Shown in pieces: positions 7,340 to 14,222 of a stretch of DNA of 22,495 nt (within the stretch, counting starts at the first letter, position 1; each line of letters starts with the position of its first letter). The translations under genes and the position numbers were made by a program. Below the pieces are notes generated by a model. That model did not search any database, was not told where the DNA came from, and was given only the letters and a program-made list of their open reading frames with translations. Source of the stretch: Planctomycetaceae bacterium (GTDB lineage: Bacteria; Planctomycetota; Planctomycetia; Pirellulales; Pirellulaceae); NCBI GenBank assembly GCA_002702965.1, contig PADE01000030.1, positions 17,090 to 39,584 on the forward strand. Direction: 5' to 3'.

Positions 7340-8745
7340 GGCGTGTTCACTTCATCGACGGCCCCGAGCACTCGTTGCGCTTCGCGTTCAAAGTCAGCGA
7401 GTGCCTCAGCAGGCGTCTTCAACCCCAGAAAAGCAAACTGGAGTTGCGGCGGAAGTCGTTTTCGCAATTCGTAGTAGTGCGGTGAAGTGGCGCCCATATC
7501 CGCCGGAGCACAACGCGCAGCCAACTGGCAAACGCGGCGTACATCAGACTGATCGGAAAAGGGGTCACCGGAGCTCTTGCGCGATCCCAGTTGATTGGCG
7601 GCGGTCGCGTATTGTCGGATGACCGCCGGTCGCGACAAGAACCGCACAAACTCGAACAATAGGCGGCGTTTTTCGGGATCACTCTGCCGAAAAACGGCGA
7701 GCCCGTTGGTCCCATACGGCAAACGCAGCTCCACTCCGTCACGCGTCGGCGGCAAAGTAAACATGAGATCAAAGTCGGTTACTCCGTCCTGATCAAAATC
7801 GGCGGTGACTTTGTTGTCTCGCAACGCAACTTCATAGCTACGACGGAGTGACAAACCACTTGGAATGCACCCGATATCGCCCCTCCAAAACATATCGTTG
7901 ACCGAGTTTCCTGCGGTGGCGACGTTGCGTTGAATCCAACCGCGACGATGGGCCTTGACCAGCCACTCAAGTGCCGCCACTCCCTGGGGCGAATTAATTG
8001 CGATCCGGGAGTAGTCGCGATCTTGATAGACCTCGGCGCCGTGCGCCCAGAAAAACTGCAGCACCCGGTAATCACCCTGCTCACTCGCTACCTGCATTCC
8101 CAGTGGCCAGAACTTTCCCGGAATCGCAGCCGCCTTCAGAGCGGCTTCAAACTGGGAAAACGTCCATCTGGGATCCTCACGAGTCGGTAACAGATGCCCC
8201 AACCCGCGCCGGTCCCAGGCGGCCCGATTGACCGCGAGCAATTGCACCCACCCGCAGAGAGGCACCGCGTGTAGTCGTTGCTGGCCCCTCGTATCCGGCA
8301 ACAACACGTCCGACAAGAACTCCTCACGAAAATCCTCGCGATGATCGACGAGGAGGTCATCCAACGGTTCGAGAACACCCTGGTACCAGTAGCCACTGGT
8401 CCGGCCCACATAGTCCATCAGCACGTCAGGAGGACGTCCGCCGAGAACCGAAATCGGCACCTTTCGCGGCAGATCTTCCCAGTTCAGACATTGCGTTCTG
8501 ACGACGACTTCGGGATGCCGTGCCATGAATTGATCTGCCAGGTACCGTTCGAAATCACCCACCTCTGTCGTGGCCTGTTCTAGGCCTGGTACCAGTTTGA
8601 CCATCGGCTGGTGCCAGTACTCGATCACAATCCGACCTCTGGGATCTCGATTCTGGGACGACTGCTCGCAACCCGATCCGCATGCGATCAGGGAAAATAC
8701 CAACCAGGGATAGACCAGGTGGATACAAGGACCGAAGCGGAACAT
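7336..8745 (-). CDS. ABC sugar importer substrate-binding lipoprotein
   Basis: A 469-residue family 1 extracellular solute-binding protein. From the ATG at 8745 it has a lipoprotein signal: Arg3, hydrophobic core about 9-20, and lipobox LIAC with Cys22 as the lipidated residue. Typical binding-protein features follow: IVIEYWHQ, DFERYLADQFMARHPEVVV, GGRPPDVLMDYVG, and a long C-lobe including GDIGCIPSG, PYGTNGLAVF, and EKRRLLFEFVRFLSRP. A TTG at 8784 overlapping the ATPase stop (TTGA) is an alternative start that would add 13 residues before the signal. It delivers a sugar or oligosaccharide to the two permeases. The membrane anchor suits an envelope with a wide periplasm. Its ligand is unknown. 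Confidence 0.9.
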   Translation of the reverse strand: MFRFGPCIHLVYPWLVFSLIACGSGCEQSSQNRDPRGRIVIEYWHQPMVKLVPGLEQATTEVGDFERYLADQFMARHPEVVVRTQCLNWEDLPRKVPISVLGGRPPDVLMDYVGRTSGYWYQGVLEPLDDLLVDHREDFREEFLSDVLLPDTRGQQRLHAVPLCGWVQLLAVNRAAWDRRGLGHLLPTREDPRWTFSQFEAALKAAAIPGKFWPLGMQVASEQGDYRVLQFFWAHGAEVYQDRDYSRIAINSPQGVAALEWLVKAHRRGWIQRNVATAGNSVNDMFWRGDIGCIPSGLSLRRSYEVALRDNKVTADFDQDGVTDFDLMFTLPPTRDGVELRLPYGTNGLAVFRQSDPEKRRLLFEFVRFLSRPAVIRQYATAANQLGSRKSSGDPFSDQSDVRRVCQLAARCAPADMGATSPHYYELRKRLPPQLQFAFLGLKTPAEALADFEREAQRVLGAVDEVNTP

Positions 8746-8780
8746 TGTCGGTCGTCGCCAGTGCACGCAAATCTCCGAAA

Positions 8781-9878
8781 TCAAAGTCGTCGACCGCTTT
8801 GAGCGTCAAACCAATGCGCGCGGTCCATGGAAAAACCCACTTCGATCACCTCACCGATTCGATACGAACGGCGACCATCGAGCCTCGCCATGACCAGCGT
8901 GCCCTCGTGATCCAACTCGACAAGGCTATCCGATCCTAACAATTGAGCGACGGCAACCTCGCACGACACCCCAACACAGTCCGGGTCGGTTTCATCAGAA
9001 GTTCTTATCTGCAAGTCTTCCGGCCGAATTCCAAACTGCACTGACTGGTCAACTCGATGCTCGCAAGGCGCGCACAAATTATTGGGGATCGAAAGCCGCA
9101 ACCTTCCCGACACAAAAAACAGTGCGTTACCCGACTTAGCAATCCGACCATCGAGGATATTCATTGGCGGACTGCCTATGAACTCGCCCACAAACCGATT
9201 CGCGGGCGATTCGTACACCGCGCGTGGGGTATCGACCTGCTGGATCCGTCCATCTCGCATCACGACCAGGCGATCTCCCATCGTCATCGCTTCGACCTGA
9301 TCGTGGGTGACGTAGATCATAGTCGCATCCAAATGGCGGTGGAGCTTAACCAACTCAGAGCGCATCGTGACCCGCAAGCGAGCATCCAAATTGCTCAACG
9401 GCTCATCGAGCAGGAACACCTCGGGATCTCGGACAATCGCCCGACCGAGTGCCACGCGCTGCCGCTGACCTCCCGACAACTGCGCGGGGCGACGCGCGAA
9501 AAGATCTTCGATTCCCAAAACCTCAGCGGTTCGGCGGACGCGCCGTTCGATTTCGTCTCGCGGCACCTTGCGCATTCGCAAACCAAACGCCATATTGCGA
9601 TAAACATCCATGTGCGGATAGAGAGCATAGTTCTGGAAGACCATCGCGATATTGCGGTCTTTCGCGGGCACGCTATTCACCGAGCGATCCCCGATCGTGA
9701 CCCGCCCAGACGTGACGTCTTCCAGTCCGGCAATCAGCCGTAGCATCGTCGACTTACCGCATCCTGAGGGTCCAACCAGAACCAACAGTTCTTGGTCCTG
9801 AACCTCCAAATCGACAGAGTCGACCGCCACAACATCTCCAAAGCGTTTCGTCAACGATTCCAGCAAAACTCGTGCCAT
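8781..9878 (-). CDS. ABC sugar importer ATPase, MalK/UgpC/MsmX type
   Basis: A 365-residue nucleotide-binding subunit from the ATG at 9878 (MARVLLESLTKRFG), the conserved start for this family; the frame stays open further upstream but that extension is unlike the family. Walker A GPSGCGKST is at 36-44, Q-loop Gln82 in MVFQNYALYPHM, signature LSGGQRQR at 134-141, Walker B VFLLDEPLSNLD at 154-165, and switch His192 in THDQVEAMT. A C-terminal TOBE/OB regulatory region runs from about 240 and contains FGIRPEDL. It powers the two permeases encoded just downstream. Unlike many importer loci that borrow a shared ATPase encoded elsewhere, this one has its own. Its stop lies 35 bp before the binding-protein ATG. 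Confidence 0.93.
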   Translation of the reverse strand: MARVLLESLTKRFGDVVAVDSVDLEVQDQELLVLVGPSGCGKSTMLRLIAGLEDVTSGRVTIGDRSVNSVPAKDRNIAMVFQNYALYPHMDVYRNMAFGLRMRKVPRDEIERRVRRTAEVLGIEDLFARRPAQLSGGQRQRVALGRAIVRDPEVFLLDEPLSNLDARLRVTMRSELVKLHRHLDATMIYVTHDQVEAMTMGDRLVVMRDGRIQQVDTPRAVYESPANRFVGEFIGSPPMNILDGRIAKSGNALFFVSGRLRLSIPNNLCAPCEHRVDQSVQFGIRPEDLQIRTSDETDPDCVGVSCEVAVAQLLGSDSLVELDHEGTLVMARLDGRRSYRIGEVIEVGFSMDRAHWFDAQSGRRL

Positions 9879-10156
9879 GGCCGTTACCATAGTCGCTCGA
9901 GTATGAGACAACAACTGACCCAGCCGTCTCGCAAACTGACGACCGTCAGCGTCGACGTTGAGAGCCGTTTCGGTCACAGCCGCCGGGGATTTGCACTGGT
10001 GGTGAGAGTGCATCTGCCACGGTTGTGAAACAACCCTGCGCGAGCTGTCCGCGAGACGCCGGTTCTTCGTCGGGTGCCGGCGACGTGCCTCAAGGCAAAC
10101 CTCTTTCCCGATGCAACGCGAACACGATCACAGACGCCAACAACAGCGAATGAGGG
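9879..10156. other. Spacer before the importer operon
   Basis: 278 bp between the DUF1501 stop and the ATPase start, both minus strand. Two inverted repeats are present: GGTTGT-GAA-ACAACC at 10021-10035 and CGCCGG...CCGGCG with arms 10057-10062 and 10077-10082. Neither has a T-run, so they are weak terminator or operator candidates. The importer promoter should lie here if it is not co-transcribed with the upstream pair. Confidence 0.35.
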
Positions 10157-11602
10157 TTACGCCAGTAGTTGCGTAACCACCTCACCACCCACGTCGGTCA
10201 GCCGGAAGTCCCGTCCCTGGTGCCGGTAGGTCAATCGCTGGTGATCGAATCCCAGACAATGCAGAATCGTGGCCTGTAAATCGTGAACATGAATTGGATC
10301 TCTGATCACGTGGTATCCAATTTCATCAGTCGCTCCAACAACCTGCCCCCGTTTAATCCCTCCACCACAAAGCAACGTCGTAAAAGCAAACGGGTGATGG
10401 TCTCGACCTTCGCGTCCACGTGAATTTCCACGGCGAACCTCGTTCATCGGAGTGCGTCCAAATTCACCACCCCAGATGATCAACGTGTCTTCGAGCAATC
10501 CGCGTTGTTTCAAATCCTGGATCAAACCCGCCGCCGGCAGGTCGGTCATCTCGCAATTGGTTTTCAGTCCGGTGTTGAGATTCGAATGGTCATCCCACGT
10601 CGTATGGTACAGCTGGACAAATCGGACTCCGCGCTCGATGAGCCGCCGGGCCGACAGGCAATTCGATCCGAACCACCGGGTTCGCTCATGGTCCAGCCCA
10701 TACAACGTCCTTGTAGTAGTCGTCTCCCTCGAGAAATCGAGGATTTCGGGCGCCGCATCTTGCATCCGAAATCCCATCTCGTAATTCGCAATCCGCGATG
10801 CGATCTCCCGGTCGCCGGTCCGCTGAAAGCGTAACTGGTTGAGATCTCGCAAGACATCAAGTCGCAATCGCTGCGTACTTCGGCGGACTCCAGGCGGATT
10901 CGTCAGATGCAGAATCGCGTCCCCGCGGCTGCGGAACGTGACCCCCCGATAAATGCTCGGCAGGAAGCCACTGCCCCACAGCGACGCACCACCGTCCACT
11001 CCATGCCCTGAGTTGGACAGCATGACGACAAATCCCGGCATGTTCTGAGATTCACTCCCCAACCCGTAAGTAACCCATGAACCCAACGAGGGATGTCCCC
11101 ACATCGTCGAGCCGCAGTTCATGATCAGTTGAGCCGGATGATGATTGGCAACATCCGTGCTGAGCGAACGAACCATACAAATGTCGTCCGCACAACGGCT
11201 GAGGTTCGGCAAGTAGTCGGAGAACTCCATTCCGCAGTCACCGAACTTCTGGAATTTTCGAGGACTGGCGAATACCGTCGCGCTACCTCGAATCAGACCG
11301 TCGGAAAGCCCCTCGAGAAACGACGCGGGTACTGCCTCGCCGTGTAGCTTCTCCATTGCGGGCTTCGGATCGAACAAATCCAGTTGGCTCGGGGCACCTG
11401 CCATAAAGATAAAAATGACATTCTTGGCGCGCGGTGAAAAGTGCGGCTCACGCGGTGCGAATGGTTCAGTTCGCCGCTTCACATCGGCCGTCAAACCATC
11501 GTGTGACAATAGTTGTGACAATGCGATCGTACCCAACCCGCCCGCCGCGCGGGTAAGAAAGAGTCGTCGCTGACCACGCATCAGGAGCTCTTGATCGTTC
11601 AT
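10157..11602 (-). CDS. DUF1501 family protein (sulfatase-like fold)
   Basis: A 481-residue protein with a Tat-like signal (QRRLFL, Arg12-Arg13, followed by AAGGLGTIALSQLL). Conserved DUF1501 blocks are present: AKNVIFIFMAGAPSQLDLFDPKP near the N-terminus, MCMVRSL-like DDICMVRSLSTDVANHHPAQ, WGGEFGRTPM, GRDHHPFAFTTLLCGGG and GATDEIGY. The fold belongs to the alkaline-phosphatase/sulfatase superfamily, but the reaction of DUF1501 proteins is not established. It starts only 3 bp after the stop of the DUF1549/DUF1553 gene. This two-gene arrangement is highly repeated in planctomycete genomes, and the pair is presumed to act together in the periplasm. It is of the usual length, with no sign of truncation. 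Confidence 0.9.
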   Translation of the reverse strand: MNDQELLMRGQRRLFLTRAAGGLGTIALSQLLSHDGLTADVKRRTEPFAPREPHFSPRAKNVIFIFMAGAPSQLDLFDPKPAMEKLHGEAVPASFLEGLSDGLIRGSATVFASPRKFQKFGDCGMEFSDYLPNLSRCADDICMVRSLSTDVANHHPAQLIMNCGSTMWGHPSLGSWVTYGLGSESQNMPGFVVMLSNSGHGVDGGASLWGSGFLPSIYRGVTFRSRGDAILHLTNPPGVRRSTQRLRLDVLRDLNQLRFQRTGDREIASRIANYEMGFRMQDAAPEILDFSRETTTTRTLYGLDHERTRWFGSNCLSARRLIERGVRFVQLYHTTWDDHSNLNTGLKTNCEMTDLPAAGLIQDLKQRGLLEDTLIIWGGEFGRTPMNEVRRGNSRGREGRDHHPFAFTTLLCGGGIKRGQVVGATDEIGYHVIRDPIHVHDLQATILHCLGFDHQRLTYRHQGRDFRLTDVGGEVVTQLLA

Positions 11603-11605
11603 CGG

Positions 11606-13864
11606 TCAGTCTCTTGTAATAAACTCGTGGAGATTAAGCAGGACACTCGCCAATCCGACCCAAACGGCAGCCCGTTTGGGATTACGGCCATCCACCGCAA
11701 GAGGTTGCATCTGCCGCATCGCCCCAGGATCCGTTTCAAACACCGCTGTTTGATCGCGAAGATAAGCTTCCAATCGTGTTCGTTCGCTGTCCTCCGGTGA
11801 ACGCGCCAGACACCATCGGAAAGCAAGCTCGATTCGAGCGTCGTCACTCGTCAACGGCGCACGGAGAAGACGCCCCGCCAGTGACCGCGCAGCTTCAAAG
11901 AACACCGGATCGTTCAGCAGCGTCAACGCCTGCAGCGGCGTATTAGATCGCTCACGACGGACACAGCTCTTGCCTGGGCTCGGGGCGTCGAATGTCACAC
12001 CCTGGGCGAACGGACTCGTCCGTTGAATCCACGTATAGAGAGCGCGACGGTAGCGATCCTCACCCGTGCTGGGCTTCCACTCATTACCGTAACTCTCTTC
12101 GCTGACGCTCGGCGGCTGAGGCGGCCGCACCGCCGGGCCACCGATTCGGGAACTCAGCAAACCACTCGCGGCTAACGTCGCGTCTCGGATCTGCTCAGCC
12201 GTAAGACGCAGGTTGGCCTGTCGCGCCAGCAACACATTGTCGGGGTCCAACGCCGCGAGATCGCGCCGGGCTTCCGACGCCTGGCGGTACGTCGCGCTGC
12301 CGACCAGCCGGCGATGAAGCGCCTTAGTGCTCCACTGGCAGCGGACCCATTCGTGCGCCAACCAGTCGAGCAGCAACGGATGTGAAGGTCGATTCCCGCG
12401 CGTCCCAAAATCATCGGAGGTCAACACGAGGCCCCGGCCAAAAAACGTCTGCCAGATCCGATTGACAGCCACTCGGGAAGTTAATGGGTGTTCTCCGGAG
12501 ACCAGCCATCGGGCGAGCGCCAACCGATCCCTCGGCGCAGGCCGTGACCGATCCGTCAGGTAGCGAGGGACGTTGGGGGCCACCGCATCGCCCGGCGCGC
12601 GCCAGTCACCACGTTCATGGATCCGCGTCTGGCGCGGGTTGAGAGCGGCCCGGATTGCCATCGCGCGAGTCGGCCAGGGAACCTCCCCGCTTAGCTTCTC
12701 TAGTTTCTCTGACAGTTGTTTGAGGTTCAGAGATTCGCTCTCGGCGGGTGGATCAACAAGCGTCCCATGCCGGAGGAAATAATCGAGGATTCGGTCGTGC
12801 TGATTCGGGCTGCGCTGCGTATGATCGCGCTTGACAATCTCGCACCCTTCCAGTTGTCCTTCACCCAGATTGCCACCCCACACCAGTCCGAGTACCTCCC
12901 AGTGACGGTCCCAGACATGGTCTTCGCCCGGGTGCTGCGCGGCATACAGCAACTTGGCCTCCCAACGGTGCTGGAACTCGGTCAACCGTGATTCGACCGG
13001 ACCGATCAGTGCGCGCCGCTGGCGATCATACTGCGGTTGTGCCTCAAGGAACTTGCCGAGTTCACCCGGGAGCGGGGCATCGATATTGATTTCATCTGCT
13101 TGATCGAAAAACGCAAACAGCGAGAAAAAATCCCGCTGCGACAACGGATCGTATTTGTGATCGTGACAGCGGGCACATCCAACCGTTAAGCCAAGCCAGA
13201 TCGTTCCGAGTAGCTCTGTACGGTCGACGATCTGAGCGACACGAAATTCTTCGAGGTCCGCCCCACCTTCTCGATTACTCAGAGTCTGTCGCAGGAAGCC
13301 GGTGGCGATACGCTGCTCGACAGTCGCCTTCGGTAGCAGGTCGCCCGCAAGCTGCTCGATCGTAAACGCGTCGTACGGCTTGTCGGAATTAAATGCCGTG
13401 ACGAGCCACTGCCGAAATCGCCAGGCGACGGGCCGCGATTGATCGGTCAGGTACCCGTCACTGTCCGCGTAGTGGCACAGATCAAGCCACCCTCGTGCCC
13501 AATGCTCGCCGTAATGCGGATTGGACAACAACCGGTCGACCTGGCGATCGTACGCGTCGGGCGATTCGTCTCGCAGAAACGTGTCGACCTCACGGGCAGA
13601 CGGTGGGAGGCCGATGAGATCCAGCGAGATTCTTCGCAACAACGTCGTGCGATCTGCTGAGGAAGACGGACCGATCCCTTCCGCCTCCAGCCGACCCACC
13701 ACAAACCGATCGATCGGACTACGGATCGCCGCGCGGTTGCGCACCGCCGGCAATTCAGGACGTATCACCCTCCGCAAAGCCCAATGCTGCGTTTCTCCGG
13801 CAACCGCGGCGACCGTCCACAGCGCCCCAAGTACCGCAACGACATTACCCCGGTAATACCACAT
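11606..13864 (-). CDS. DUF1549/DUF1553 protein with CARCH haem-type motif
   Basis: A 752-residue exported protein. The ATG at 13864 is preferred (AGAG-rich sequence about 8 nt upstream); a GTG at 13873 would add three residues. The signal peptide spans about residues 1-23. The DUF1549 (PSCyt2) domain includes SPIDRFVVGRLEAEG, RRISLDLIGLPP, WLDLCHYADSDGY and the CARCHDHKYDPLSQ motif (CxxCH at 230-234). The C-terminal DUF1553 (PSD1) domain includes ALARWLVSGEHPLTSRVAVN, the FFGRGLVLTSDDFG block and NTPLQALTLLNDP. The N-terminal cytochrome-c-like PSCyt1 domain found in many relatives is absent, so CxxCH is the only haem-type site visible. Its function is unknown in the family. It forms a tight two-gene unit with the DUF1501 gene. 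Confidence 0.9.
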   Translation of the reverse strand: MWYYRGNVVAVLGALWTVAAVAGETQHWALRRVIRPELPAVRNRAAIRSPIDRFVVGRLEAEGIGPSSSADRTTLLRRISLDLIGLPPSAREVDTFLRDESPDAYDRQVDRLLSNPHYGEHWARGWLDLCHYADSDGYLTDQSRPVAWRFRQWLVTAFNSDKPYDAFTIEQLAGDLLPKATVEQRIATGFLRQTLSNREGGADLEEFRVAQIVDRTELLGTIWLGLTVGCARCHDHKYDPLSQRDFFSLFAFFDQADEINIDAPLPGELGKFLEAQPQYDRQRRALIGPVESRLTEFQHRWEAKLLYAAQHPGEDHVWDRHWEVLGLVWGGNLGEGQLEGCEIVKRDHTQRSPNQHDRILDYFLRHGTLVDPPAESESLNLKQLSEKLEKLSGEVPWPTRAMAIRAALNPRQTRIHERGDWRAPGDAVAPNVPRYLTDRSRPAPRDRLALARWLVSGEHPLTSRVAVNRIWQTFFGRGLVLTSDDFGTRGNRPSHPLLLDWLAHEWVRCQWSTKALHRRLVGSATYRQASEARRDLAALDPDNVLLARQANLRLTAEQIRDATLAASGLLSSRIGGPAVRPPQPPSVSEESYGNEWKPSTGEDRYRRALYTWIQRTSPFAQGVTFDAPSPGKSCVRRERSNTPLQALTLLNDPVFFEAARSLAGRLLRAPLTSDDARIELAFRWCLARSPEDSERTRLEAYLRDQTAVFETDPGAMRQMQPLAVDGRNPKRAAVWVGLASVLLNLHEFITRD

Positions 13865-14222
13865 GGATAACACTCTCTTCAGCTGCGTGACCGGTCACCC
13901 CACCTGCAGAAGTCGCGGGCAACCAAGAACCAATTCCGCCGACCCGGAGCCGGCCTGCCGCCTTTCAAGATAGCATCAAATATAGACTGGAATCATCAAG
14001 TCAGTCGGGTTTTCAGACACCTGGCTACCGACACCACGTGTCGTGCGCCGAGGGACAGGAGCACAATGATTGAAAACTGCGCCCGGCTCTGGGATGATGA
14101 CCGAACCACACGAACAACCCGGCCGGGGTGGGAAACGAGTCCAAGCGACCTGAATCCTGGCTGTTTCGTCGGTCATGGCGGTCTCGACGATGCCAGCGAT
14201 GGGAACCTACCAAGGGACGACA
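13865..14222. other. Divergent intergenic region with inverted repeat
   Basis: 358 bp between divergent genes. It contains a perfect inverted repeat CGACAC-CAC-GTGTCG at 14029-14043, about 180 bp before the kinase ATG, which could be an operator. No convincing -35/-10 pair was found, and the short open frames look like noise. Confidence 0.4.
14212..14216 (+). promoter_or_regulatory. Shine-Dalgarno AAGGG deciding the kinase start
   Basis: AAGGG lies 6 nt before ATG 14223. The upstream in-frame ATGs (14175, 14190, 14199) have no comparable site, and starting at 14223 places the zinc ribbon at the very N-terminus. Confidence 0.55.

Noticed and set aside
9057..9743. 228-codon plus-strand open frame
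   Set aside because: It lies antisense within the ABC ATPase, whose motifs are all present on the minus strand; the antisense product shows no family features.
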